Positions 24,481-36,182 of a stretch of 64,000 nucleotides of DNA are shown piece after piece. Position 1 is the stretch's first letter; the number at the start of each line of letters is the position of its first letter. The DNA is from Rhabditophanes sp. KR3021. Lineage: Eukaryota > Nematoda > Chromadorea > Rhabditida > Alloionematidae. A model generated the notes under the pieces. The model had not been told where the DNA came from, ran no database searches, and saw only the letters and a program-made list of their open reading frames with translations. The translations under genes were made by a program, and so were the position numbers. The stretch spans positions 620,001-684,000 of the forward strand of contig CAUJLY010000003.1 in NCBI GenBank assembly GCA_963281155.1, in the 5' to 3' direction.

Positions 24481-27400
24481 TCAGGCTTCAGTGAGATCAA
24501 CACTCAAGACTCCTGAGTTAGTACATTTGCCAACCTTCGAGTAGATTCCAACAAGGCAGTCGGCATTATAGAACATCTCTTCTTTGAGAGAAATGACAAT
24601 GACTTGGAAGTCCCTTTTGGATTTTTCAGCGACGTAAGTTACGACTTTGGAGATGTTACTGTTGTCTAAGGCTGCATCGATTTCATCGAGGACAAAGAAA
24701 GGCGATGGATTGCTTGAATGAATTGCAAAAAGTAGAGCCAGGGCAGCAATAGTTTTTTCACCTCCACTTAGTTGATCCATGGGGCGGAAACGTTTGCCGG
24801 GAGCTACACAATTGTAGGAAATCCCATCGAGGTAAGGTTCTTCCAGATTGTCCGCTCCAAGAAAGGCTTGAGCACTTTGATTTCCACTAAGAACTTTGTA
24901 GATTTCATCAATCCTATTTTGAACATTTTCGAAAACCAGTTGGAAGCGCTTATTTCTCTCTACCTTTACTTTTTCAAATGCATCCTTTGCCTCCTTATTT
25001 CTTCTTCTAGCAGCTTCCCATTCTTCAGTCGATTCAGCCTCTCTTTCCCGGAACTGATCTATCCTTTCTAAAGCTTTGACATTCGGAGCATTCAATTTAG
25101 ACAAGGCATTTTCGATATCTTGAATTTTCCTGAGCAATTGCTCCGAGTGTTTCTTTACAGCTCCATCATCCTTCAGAGCTTTGTATTCTTTATCCAATGT
25201 CGTATAATCTAATTCAATCCAATTTTGATTGTGGCTCATTTGACTAGAGGGATGTTGGCTACCGAAATTAGTTGACTGACTTGTTTCATCATCCATATCA
25301 ACGTCTGCTGCCGAGAATGTCTCATTCAAAGTACCCCTATTAAGAGGAAGTTCAATACTTTTGAGCCGGCATTCCAACAACAAGTCATAACGCTGAGTCT
25401 TATTAGCACTAATCTTGGCTTCCAACTGCAGTATTAACTTTTCAATAGCATTGACTTCTTTGTCCACGATAGTGATTTCTTTTTTGGCGACCGAGACAGC
25501 TGCTTCGGCATCTTCATAATCTTTTAGGCTTTTCTGGAATTTACCGTTGATCTCGTCAAATTCTTTTTCTATCTCCTTGATATTCTTTTCTTTATCTGCT
25601 TGCTTTTGGGTTAGTAGCGTGTGGGTTTCCTTTAACTCATCAACTTTAGCTCTAGATTCAGCGATTTTCGGAGTCTTGTCTTCTTTTTGGAGATACTCAT
25701 ACTTGAACTGCCATCTTTCGAGTTCACTGTCAAATTCTTGGAGTTTAGATTGACTCTCTTCGTGGAAGCGCATCTCTCTTTCTTCATATCTTCTGATGTC
25801 GGGAATGTTTAATCTAGCACAGAACTCCGCGAACACCTCATCAATTACCCCATCTTTTTTCTCCTCCATCGTTTTAATCGCCTGTTTCTTCTCTTCAATA
25901 ATGTCAGCGTACTTCTCAACACGAGGAATCATCATGGTGTAGTCAGCCTGGGCAGTTGCGAGGCTATCTTCAATTTCTTTCTTGTCAGTAGTCCTTAACT
26001 TGGTGACTTCTTGATTTGTGATATTGACTCGGTTTTCAAGCTGGTGAATTGCCTTCTTCTTGCTCTCCAACTCATCTTCCTTCTGTTTGTTTCTGAGTAA
26101 AATCTGATACTCGTCCTGAAGCTCATTTTTCTTTTGACGCAGTTTCTTCAAAGCCGCCTCATCCCACTTTTTAGCGTTATTCATCAAGTCTTGGTTCCCA
26201 GTACAAATCATTCCATTTTCCATGAAAAGAGTACCATCAAACGAAACTGCCTTGAAACGCTCTTGAGAATCATCATGTCCGTAAGCCATCTCCCTAGCAT
26301 CATCTATTGTTTGACAAACTACTGCATTCCCACAAATAAATTGAATAGCCTTGCGAACATTCGAGATACTTGATATTTGAAGAACATCAAACATCAGTTT
26401 AATTCCCTTTGAGTCAGGAAAGTTTCTGATACGTTCATTTAGAGTAGTGACGTTCAGGACATCTGCAGGCAAGAAAGTTTCAATATCATAACGTTGTTCT
26501 TTGAGGTAAGCCATGCATTCTTTGGCCGTAGTTTCGGTGTCACACACAATATTCATCATTTGCTTGGAAAGGATCTTGGTAACAGCGAGTTTGAATTTGT
26601 TGTGGGAAGGTTCACACAAGTCTACTATTCTGCCATACACACGATCAGCAAAGATTCTTTTTAAGTTTTCGTAAGCCTCATTTTTACGACGCTTTCGATC
26701 GCTTTCAGCGGAGTCTCCATCGGCATCACTTAATTGTTTGGAAATCACTTCTAATTCCTCCACTACAACTGCCATCCTTGCGTTTGCTGTCCCAACTTCT
26801 TGTTCCATCCTCAACAAAAGTTGTTGCTCACCCTCAAGGGCATTCTTGTGTATTTCCAATTGCTCCTCCGTGTAAACAATCATGCCATTGTGCCTATCTA
26901 GCAGATCTTGCTGAGTTTTAAGTCTTTCTTCACACGCCAACAGTTTGCCTTTCTCGTGACTAAGCATATTGAGACTACTTTCATACTCTTGGATTACATC
27001 ATCAAGTTTTAAAGAAAAGGTGGCGTTCTTTTTACCGGCTTTCATCTTGAGCAATTTATACTCCGCGACATCACTCTCCTCCATGCTAAGGTTTTGATCC
27101 TGAGAAGCTTGCTTCATCTTTTCTAAAGCGTCATTTCTTTCATGTTCGATGGCTTTGATTTTCGTTTTAATTTCCTCAATGCTTTTATCCTGCTTGTCAG
27201 CATTTTTTTGTAGTTGAACAAGACTTTTCTGAAGTGAATTAAGCTTTCCTTCAACATGCACCACCTCATTCTTGGTCTTGAGGAACTCAGGTCTTTCATT
27301 TTCAAGAATTCTTAGTACCTTGTGTGCCTCAGTTTCAAAAAACTTGACACAACAATTGGCTTCCTTTGCAGCCTTCATAGCACTAGAGATGGATCCAGCA

Positions 27401-28224
27401 GATGAATCTTTCTTTGAGTAAATTTCTTCGACTTCACTCTTCTTAATAGCAACATCATCAAAGGCTTTCTTCGTGATGCGCTCGATAAAGCTCAGTTTCA
27501 TCATATACAACTGCTTGTAGGTTTCCCCCAATTCCTTTTGCTTCTTACTATACTTGTCAGCTTCCTCCTTCTCAGCTCTCGCTTCTTTCTTTTCTTGAGC
27601 GATATTCTTACGGCGATGCATATTGTTCTGTGCCAATTCCTCACACTTTACCATCTCTTCCTTCAACTTATTGTATTTGGCAACAAGTTCATTAGACCTA
27701 GATATTTCCTCAAACAATTGAGTCCTTTCGATGTTAGACTTGGTGGCAATTGACTCCACAGCTCCTTGGTAGACCAGAAAGTTCCTCGCCTTAATAAATA
27801 CATTTTCTTGTTCCATTTGAGCTGCATACACTTGTGGAGTGACATGATCACCATTGATTCGATACTCTGAACTAGAGTTGACAACACCACGGCTAAAAAC
27901 CTTCATCTTTCCATTGCCGAGTTCATAATACATTTTCACGAGACATTTATTAGAAACAGGTTGGCCGTGAGTCATTCCGTGGATCAAATCCGACAGTTTC
28001 TTCACCCTCAAATTAATTGTCTTCTCTCCCAACACAAAACTAATGGCATCCATCAAGTTGCTTTTCCCTAAATTAAATCATCAAATTATTGGAAAAGATC
28101 ATCCACACAACTAACCTGAGCCATTAGGCCCAATAATTGCCGTGAAGTCTTTAAAGGGTCCAATGATCACTTTTCCTTTATAGGACTTGAAGTTTTCAAC
28201 TTCCAAACGAATTATTCTACCCAT
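24481..28224 (-). CDS. SMC1: Cohesin subunit SMC1
   Basis: Exon 1 is 28224-28116. Exon 2 is 28067-24481, separated by a 48-base intron that falls inside the Walker A motif. The 1231 aa match the family length (human 1233). SMC1 with SMC3 and the kleisin forms the cohesin ring holding sister chromatids. Seen: Walker A GPNGSGKSN (32-40), two long coiled coils, a hinge around 510-640 ([19 protein letters not shown], then [14 protein letters not shown]), the ABC signature [16 protein letters not shown] (about 1139) and Walker [17 protein letters not shown] (about 1164). [13 protein letters not shown] near the first head is specific to the SMC1 class. The frame is intact over 3.6 kb. Confidence 0.96.
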
Positions 28225-28939
28225 CACACCCAAATTCGGTAAGATAGGGTAAAGTTGTAATAAATGAAAGCCACTATAGAATCAAAATAACCTTTGCTTA
28301 AAACGATTACACAATGTTAGGTGTAGATTGTTTTCAACACAAAAAATAACTTTCTACAAATAAAATGAAAATAGATATCATCAAAAACGTAAGGAAAAAA
28401 GCGTGACAAGGGTCATTTAAAAACGATGACGCAATTTATAGTAAGGTTTGAGCGGAGTAAGGTGTCTTAAAGAACCACCACAGAGTTGGAAGTTATTAAA
28501 CAATCTGGCGTGTTAAGATTGGCAGTTGGTAGGAGATGCTTTGAGATAAATAGAGTGTATCATTAATGCACTACATTTTATTGGTGGAAAAAGGCAACTT
28601 TTGACAATACATATTCCTCTTATGCTTTAAAAAATGTCAAACAGTTGTTGACTTGACCGGGTACATTTTGAACTTGGTTTTTGTTTCGACTTCTCATCCA
28701 AACTATATAAATGTTTTCAATATTTTGTAAATATGTAACAATATTGAGTAAATTAAGTTTCATTACAAATGGAGTGCTCTTATTGGTTTCTAAAAAGGTC
28801 CTTTTAATGTATGTTTAAACATCAAATTTTATGAATCTAGGTTATCTAAAACACCATTTACAAAAGTTAAAAGTATTATTTATTAAAAATTAAAATGAAG
28901 AATTTAATAATCGAAGACACATAAATAATCAAATAATCG
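28225..28939. other. Intergenic
   Basis: 5' flank of SMC1 and 3' flank of the next minus-strand gene. No coding frame, RNA or repeat is supported. Confidence 0.5.
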
Positions 28940-31635
28940 CTATTCAGCAGGACTTTCCTCAAGTCTCCTTCTCTTTGTGTAACTTCCATGATTGTTAGCA
29001 CCAGTGATATGTTTCTTTCTTTCCTCTTCCACAGAAGGTAATTTGTCGTCAGAATGTCCAACCACATTCAATAGCATCTTTACGGCCTTGATGTGAACAC
29101 ATTCTCTTGAAGCACTGCACACACACGTAAACTTCATCTTTGACTTGTTCAAACCTAAATGAACCATAAAACTTTCCTCTTTATAAACAACACGGAACTG
29201 GCCCGGAGATTCAATAGTTACACTCTTGTCATCTATGATTCTTTGTGCAATACTATCCACAGCTAAAGTTTTCGTAAAGGCATAGTCGGGATCATTGTCT
29301 AGAAGCTGGTCTCTATCTGCTTGCCATGGAGTTCCAACCAAAAATGTTGTATTGTTCGAGGCGTCTCGGTAAACATTATCCAGGATCAAGTGAATCGGTA
29401 CGTAATGTGGGGACTCTTCCAACAAATCGCCAGAGGCAATGACTTCATCGAAAATTGGATTCAACCTTAAAGTGCCCCCCGCTTGTTGATAACTTGAGCA
29501 AACTTCACGGATGAAAACATTGCAAAAGTAAAATAAAGCAAGCATGTTAATGTCTATTGGAAGCTCTTGAGTATTGTACATCGTATACAAGGCTTCAGAC
29601 AAAGTAGGGGGCTTATTCAAGAGATCCGAAACTTCGTCTACACTTAAATCAAAGACTTTTTCACGAAGGCAGGCGTAATAGGAGATAATTTGCGGAATTA
29701 CTGTTTCTTCGAACAATTTGATTTCATTAAATTGGTCTTTAATGGTAAAAGCATCTTTGAGGAGATTCCATTCTTGAGTTAAGAGTTCTTTAGAGTCGCA
29801 ATAAAGTAATCTATTCAAAGCTGCGTTAATACTTTCATCAAATTCAGCAGTCTTCTCATACTCAAAATGATTTGTAACCATAGCTTTGATGTTCTTCCAG
29901 TTTTTGAATACTTTTAAATTTGGCGAATTAGACTCATAATTGAATTCAAAGTCGCTAATTAGAATCTTTTTGTGTTCTTCAACATCTGGATAATCCAACA
30001 TAATCTTTTGCAGAAATTGAACATGTCCTACCTCATTATTCTCATCTTCATAAATTCGAAATGCAAGGGGAATCAAAGGCTCGTCAATAAAAAAGGGGTG
30101 CTTAAATGAAAGAACAGAAATCTTGAATGGCCCTCCAGTTGGCACACGTTCGTAAAACAACCTAGCAGCCTTGATAGTTGGCATTTTGTGGCAAGTCGTA
30201 AACTCAGATAACAATGGAGCGCAGTACAGGGTAATGTTGATGGAGGGCAAGACAATTTCATGGACAAAACTTTGTTTGCTTCGGTACCTTAATAATTGTT
30301 CCATCAAGTAAATATTGTACACGCCGTCTGAGGAAAGCCTAGCTTTTCTTTTGAAGTAACGAATAACGTTCTTGACTTGCTGGACTCCTCTCAATCCATG
30401 CATGTCATTGCTTTCGAACTCGTTGTTTATTTCCATTTGCTTGTACAAATCATCCGGCTTCGTAACAGAGGTAAATGATCGAGCAATTTTCCGTAACAAT
30501 CGTGGCTGTGTTCTAAGGAATGGTTTGGATTTCTTGGAGTTTCTATGAGGCATCATTTGAGCCACTTCGATCGCTTTTTTATGATCTCCAATATAATGAA
30601 ACAACACAACTCCGTTCGGCTTTTTAGAATCCCAGATTTCGTATCTGCTAAAGCTTTCATCACCTCCTCGATTGTCTGGAGAATACAGATTGACGAAGCC
30701 ACGCTTCAATCCATTGCACAAGCTTCTAGTTCCTCTTGAGCAAGACCACCTGTATCCATCAATTCTCAAAGTGCTTCTTACATCCTGATCAGTAAGAACA
30801 CCATCCTTTTCGATGTCTGAACAGTCATAAATGACGATACAACTTCCATCCATATGCACAAAAGGTGGATCTCTGCAAATAATGTCTGGAGTGTGTTCAG
30901 CCAATCTTAACAAGTTCATGTAGTCATCATACCCCAACTTTTCAACCCTATTAGGTAAGTATACAACTCTTTTGTGGTCAACTATTTTCATGTGAATAGT
31001 TAGTGCTTCAGTTCCAAGTATCAAAGTTTGCTCAACCAACTGTCCTTCTTGCACATCCTCCAGCAAAGTCATTTCTCCATTCATTTCAGACTGGTGATCT
31101 TCATGTTGTGAATCAAGTAAGTCATTGTTCCCATGATCGAAATTGTCGTTTTGTCTGGAAGTAAATACAAATGTAAAAGTTAAATTTAAAAAGATATAAA
31201 TGTCCGGACCGTTGTTTAACTCCTTTTCCCCAAACAACTAAATTAAACTACGGCGCTACGGATTCGGCCGCGGTTTACACGGTACTTGCTTTTTGTTGGG
31301 GATGTTAGTTTTATTTTAGATCAGACTTATTCATTAATTTAGTGGTATAAATATCGGACATGGTAAAAATATATCAATATCGATTACTTAAATTACCTGG
31401 CATTATCTAAACAGCTGTTAATATTTTCCTCCACTCCTTCCACGTCAATTTGTTCTTCCTCGATGGAAGCAAAGTTGGGCGTCGAGTTATCTATATCCAG
31501 AGCATGAATAAGTTCTTCTTCTTCCTTCAAACCGATATTTTGATGTGAAAAGGTTTCATCATCAACTGGTTCGCGATCATCTTTGGATTTGGCAACTTTG
31601 GCAGTAGGCTTAGGACGCCTCGTAGATCTACGCAT
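28940..31635 (-). CDS. MULE-transposase-derived protein with SWIM zinc finger, 817 aa
   Basis: Exons are 31635-31397 and 31154-28940, with a 242-base intron (GTAATT...CTTCCAG). The N-terminus is basic, then acidic. A Cys/His segment follows (YRWSCSRGTRSLCNG, later FHYIGDHKKA), resembling the WRKY-GCM1/FLYWCH-type finger found ahead of Mutator-like transposases. The middle resembles a MULE DDE core: PFKISVLSFKHPFFIDEPLI, PLAFRIYEDENNEVGHVQFL and ILISDFEFNY, the last placed like the acidic residue of the catalytic motif. Near the C-terminus is a SWIM finger, FTCVCSASRECVHIKAVKML (CxC then CxH), followed by a basic KRRR nuclear signal. The intact frame, presence of an intron and absence of visible terminal repeats suggest a domesticated host gene rather than an active element. 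Confidence 0.65.
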
Positions 31636-32639
31636 CACAAATTAATTACTAAACAACTAATTAATAAAATTGTCCTCAAAACTTAAGTCAACTTATGTAT
31701 AATAAAAGCTTTTCCTTGAAACTTGGCAAGCTCTTGTCAGGATAATTTTAAATATACGTCCTTCCAATGGCCAGTTCAATCTATCTCAAAGTGTGGAGCA
31801 ACAAATATCAGGCATTTGCATAGATTGCAAGCATAAATTACAACAATATTTTTACATTTAGTTCTTTATTACACAGATCATTTTGGTACATGGAACGATA
31901 GTTGATAAGTAAAGTCATCAGTTCAATGTCAACAATTTAGTTAATGTTTTATAAATTCAACAACAACCAATATGAATAAACTGTATTTTGATGCAATCTC
32001 AACAATCACCATTAATCAAGTGTTCTTTTTAATGATTTCAACTGTAATTAGCAAATGAATTAGACTTTTTATGTCGTGTATTTTATTAAACGTATGCATA
32101 TAAATGGACATACTCTTTTAAATATATTCACTGATATTTAATATTGAATTAAGTTGGTATTTTAAATATTTTCTAAAGCATTTGTAAATGTGAATCTATG
32201 TTCCTAATTGTTGTTTTAATTCTTATTATATTTAACCAATCTTATTATATTCAGCTAGTCGTATTAAACTATTTAAATATGAATCAAACAAAAATTCTAT
32301 GTTTATTGCTCTTGGTGTAGCCCACATTTTACAAGCCTGTCCCAAGGATGTTTCATCTTTAATAGCTCTGACAAAAGCAAATGTTAAAATGTTTAATATA
32401 ATTAACACTGCAAAAACGGACTCGCTACTGACAAAAGAAATAATGGAAAAGCAACTTTCTTTAGATTATTTCATTCTTCAGCTGAACATTTATTAGATTC
32501 ACCTCAGTTTCACTTTAATATTTGAATTGTGAGAAAAGCGTTTACAAGAATTGTTTTTTAAATGTATAGTTACTTTTATTCATAATAGAATGAATGTAAA
32601 GTTAATCAAAAAATGATACCAAAATATTTGTAAGCCCGT
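31636..32639. other. Intergenic
   Basis: AT-rich. A 65-codon ATG frame at 32299-32496 on the plus strand has no recognisable similarity or promoter and is not called. No repeat is seen. Confidence 0.45.
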
Positions 32640-34385
32640 TTAATAGGTCACAAACGAAATTTTATACTGATCTTGGCCTAAGTAAAATGTGTCGTGGTGC
32701 TCCTCATAGAGATCCAAATCCTTTATAGCTTTGAGGTAAACATAATTAACTTTGTTTCTTATACTAAGTGTGATGTATAAATGTTTCAAAAATGCTTCTG
32801 TGTCAGAGCAAAAACATTTTTTGTAGTCAGGAATCTTTTTGATATCTGCCTTGAACTCTTCAATTCCATAATATGTTTGAGTCAATCTTTTAATGTATTG
32901 GCTTATTGGTATTTCCATTTTAATATCACGAAAATTTCTATCACAGTTAATCACAATTTTTCTTAAACTTTCCGGAAATGCAAATTTGTTGTTTTGAAGA
33001 CATCCAACAGAAAGAACTTCCAAATTTTTAAAGCACATGAAAAAATTATAAGGCATTTCCGGAAGCTCCAATGAACTACCATTTTTTCCATAAAATTTGA
33101 AGCCAAAATATTTTAAATTTGGATATGTTCGAGCAATTTGTGTGTTAAAAGAGTCATCCATATTTTCCAAAAATGATACATTCAAACATTCAACTGAACT
33201 CGGGAATGAGCAAATCAATCTGATAAAGCTTTTGTTGGAAATATCATCGCGTAACCGCCATCCATTCTTAAAATTTAGTATTTTCAATTGAGTCATTGAT
33301 GACAAGGTCGATTTGAAATTACTATTTTCACTGTGAGTAATATTTTCTATGACATTATCTTCAAAAAAAGAAGTTGAATGAAATAAGAGTCCTTTTACAT
33401 TTTTGAATGAATCTAGAGATGGACTATTTAATAATAATTTGGAAAAATCACAATATGAGACGTGGAGCATTAGTCCTCCACTAGTTTGCTGTAATTCATC
33501 GTTGAATAATTCATAATGATTGCCTTTAGCTTCAAAGTTGGTGATAATACTTAAGCAATGTCTTTTGCCAATATTTCTAAGTATTCTTCCATACATCAAT
33601 ACTCGCAGTCCAGTGGTATTGTCGCAAGTGATAGATAATCTAATTATCTTTGAATCAAATGTTTTCAGGAGTTCAATTATTTTTTCTTCATCGGTAATGA
33701 CAACGTCAATATGACGCGTCAAGTATAAAGAAATCAGACACAGTTTAATTCTTTTGAATTTTGATACCAATTGCTTTTCAAAAGATTTATATTGTTCAAA
33801 AATTTCAAATTGATAAAATTCCTTTGATGCAAGTAATTCTATTCTCTCAATATTTGACATTTTCAGCAAGCAAATGAAAAAAGTAACTAGCTCCTTATTA
33901 AAAGAATATTTAGCTATTCTTTCAGAAAATATAAATGTACTGAAAAATCCAAATTGGATACCCCTCAATTTAGTTGCACGGATTAATAAAGTATTCAGCA
34001 TTTCAGCTGTCATTTTCAATCTCTCATATATATCTTCTTCAACAACCGAGGCAATATCAACATTAATTTTTAAATATATTATTTTTTCGCAAAATAAATC
34101 GGGCAGCGTGTTAACACTTTTAACAAAATAAACCTCCTGCCCCATTCGACCATTTAGGAATTGGCTATGAATGTAATAATCAGAGATGCATATATCAATT
34201 GTGTAGAGTAAATAATTAGCATCATTTTCAATTCGTATCAACGGATCTCTGTCGACTAAGGTATAATTTTGGCTGTTAAGCTTAGAAAAAGACAATAAGT
34301 TTTTAAAGTCTGGAATACATTTTTCATAGATGTGGCTTGAAGATAAAGCTTGGTATATAAAGATATTATTAGTAGATGCAGTCAT
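32640..34385 (-). CDS. Intact lineage-specific LRR-like protein, 581 aa
   Basis: One uninterrupted exon from an ATG (MTASTNNIFIYQ) to the stop. Irregular leucine-rich segments occur through the protein (LRGIQFGFFSTF, IERIELLASKEF, SMTQLKILNFKNGW, YPNLKYFGFKFYG, FKNLEVLSVGCLQNNKF), followed by a KKCFCSD motif and IKDLDLYEE near the C-terminus. No clear N-terminal F-box, signal peptide or membrane segment is visible. Relatives in this window are the relic at 1116-1623 and the frameshifted copy at 18075-19477. Families of this kind in nematodes often act as ubiquitin-ligase adaptors, but that is only a possibility here. AT-rich codon use matches the other young family members rather than POLA1 or SMC1. 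Confidence 0.75.
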   Translation of the reverse strand: MTASTNNIFIYQALSSSHIYEKCIPDFKNLLSFSKLNSQNYTLVDRDPLIRIENDANYLLYTIDICISDYYIHSQFLNGRMGQEVYFVKSVNTLPDLFCEKIIYLKINVDIASVVEEDIYERLKMTAEMLNTLLIRATKLRGIQFGFFSTFIFSERIAKYSFNKELVTFFICLLKMSNIERIELLASKEFYQFEIFEQYKSFEKQLVSKFKRIKLCLISLYLTRHIDVVITDEEKIIELLKTFDSKIIRLSITCDNTTGLRVLMYGRILRNIGKRHCLSIITNFEAKGNHYELFNDELQQTSGGLMLHVSYCDFSKLLLNSPSLDSFKNVKGLLFHSTSFFEDNVIENITHSENSNFKSTLSSMTQLKILNFKNGWRLRDDISNKSFIRLICSFPSSVECLNVSFLENMDDSFNTQIARTYPNLKYFGFKFYGKNGSSLELPEMPYNFFMCFKNLEVLSVGCLQNNKFAFPESLRKIVINCDRNFRDIKMEIPISQYIKRLTQTYYGIEEFKADIKKIPDYKKCFCSDTEAFLKHLYITLSIRNKVNYVYLKAIKDLDLYEEHHDTFYLGQDQYKISFVTY

Positions 34386-35501
34386 AGTAAAGTATAAATG
34401 TAATAAGTTAAAAGAATGAATGGTGATTGAGTATTTACTAAGATTGCGTACTCATTTATTAATGGTGTCATAGTACGGCAAGTTCTATCGTAATCTACTT
34501 TGAAAAATTTATTCTTGTTGTCAATATATGTACATCCTTCACAATTAACCATGTTTTGCATACATTAACTAATCTATAATTTAGCAGTCAGTAGTATATA
34601 ATGATTAAAAATTGCACTCGGATGTTGGACAACAGATTAGATATAATACCTAACTTAAAACGTTTGTATTTAAAATCTATTCCAGAATGAACCGTCTATC
34701 TACTGTGTCCCTCCTCTGGTTCACGAACACCAACAAACTAATTATGCTTGAAATGTTCATCACATGGAAAAGACCACTAGACAACTTTAAACTAAATTGT
34801 CGCATTAAAAGGATCAATTCGCTAAGATGAGTAAAGTTCTGCAAAACTCTGAAGGAAATTGCATCAAACATACATCAACTCAAAAACAGAAAGTCAAAGC
34901 AACTTTTATGTTACCTTATAGTTAAACTTGAAATTCCGTATCTTAGTCCTTAATATTTTTTTTGTGAAATATTTAAATGGAGCGATCTTACTAGACAAGG
35001 AATGGCAGTCTTATGATCACTAAAAAACGACAAAGGATCTTCAAATTTTTATATAATCTAGGATATGGTTTGTAAAAATGCATTGAAAACTCGGATTTTG
35101 ACGCATATTCTATTGAAGAGATTGATTCAAAAGATCCAGGTTATCTTGTTTGGGATCATCCTTGTAGGTTGAACTTTAAACTGCTTAACATGCTTTTTAG
35201 TTCAATTCTATTCTCAGTCATTGTCTTTTCTGCCATCTCATCAACCTTCAAAGTTCTTTACTGATTAGTTCGAATAATTTTGCTAATTCTTGGAGTTATC
35301 AAGATTCAACTAACGAATTAATACTTTTTGATGAAGAGTACAGTGAAGAAGATGATTGAAAGTTTAATTTATTGATATTTCCTTAAAATTACAAATAAAA
35401 AGAGCATGTTAAAAAAGTTGATTTTTGGTAACTAAATTCTGTTGCAAAAATAGGAAAATATACCATTTTATAAATATGCTTACAAATACATATAACCGTG
35501 T
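34386..35501. other. Intergenic with possible degenerate gene remains on the plus strand
   Basis: Short plus-strand frames look protein-like but are broken: one beginning at 34602 contains IIPNLKRLYLKSIPE, reminiscent of an LRR, and another near 35110-35360 contains a short acidic tail (LILFDEEYSEEDD). Many stops lie between them. I cannot link them firmly to the nearby LRR-like gene. Confidence 0.3.
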
Positions 35502-35681
35502 CTACTCGTGTTCACTCCAATCACTTAATGTATACTCAGAATTTGTGTCATTCTGTATACTTACATTCCTGAACTTTTGTTTAAGAAAAGTTGCGGAATC
35601 ATTACATTCAATCAAACTTTGTTGCCTAACCAATTTTCTTTCTTCCGGAGACTGAATTGAAATATGTTTTAATTTGACCAT
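35502..35681 (-). CDS. Possible micro-protein, 59 aa
   Basis: An ATG frame with protein-like composition (MVKLKHISIQSPEERKLVRQ at the start, YTLSDWSEHE at the end). It is hydrophilic, with no signal peptide. It is divergent from the frame at 35726, with only 44 bases between the two starts. No family is recognised. Chance or a remnant exon remains likely. Confidence 0.3.
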   Translation of the reverse strand: MVKLKHISIQSPEERKLVRQQSLIECNDSATFLKQKFRNVSIQNDTNSEYTLSDWSEHE

Positions 35682-35725
35682 CACAATATATTACGAAGTT
35701 GAGTGATGGTAAGGAAAGTATTGTG

Positions 35726-35911
35726 ATGGGTTCTGTTGCGGCAAAAAGAGATGAATGTGGTCAAAATGATTATTTGGGAGTAGATGCACTCACCAGTCTT
35801 TTGCCAAATCTATTTCCTAAGAAAGTCGAATCAGATGGTGTAAAGATAAATTGCAATGTCTCTCTTGCTTTCCCAAAACAACCTTCTTCTCCAACAAATG
35901 ATTCTTTTTAG
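35726..35911 (+). CDS. Possible micro-protein, 61 aa
   Basis: An ATG frame (MGSVAAKRDECGQNDYLGVD, ending PSSPTNDSF). It is hydrophilic and Ser/Pro-rich at the end. It forms a head-to-head pair with the minus-strand frame at 35502-35681. There is no similarity I can name. The call rests only on composition and on its isolation in AT-rich DNA. Confidence 0.3.
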   Translation: MGSVAAKRDECGQNDYLGVDALTSLLPNLFPKKVESDGVKINCNVSLAFPKQPSSPTNDSF

Positions 35912-36182
35912 GAAATGTTGTAGAATGTCTTTTTGGCACCAGTGAATAATTTTATTCATTTGATCAGGAGTACACAACTAATTACAAATTACAATTATTC
36001 ACTTTCTATAAGATCGTCTAAAGTAAAGTTATTATTGCACAATAGTTGATGTTCATAAAAAACGCTCTAGAATAATATGCGCTTTTCCAATGGTTGTATT
36101 CAAAATTTAGCTTGTTTTTATACTGTCATCGTATTTTTTGGCGTTGGTATTACCACATCTAAAACAGCAGAAATTTGCAAAC

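Noticed and set aside
32299..32496. 65-codon ATG frame on the plus strand
   Set aside because: No similarity, promoter or splice context; composition is compatible with AT-rich non-coding DNA.
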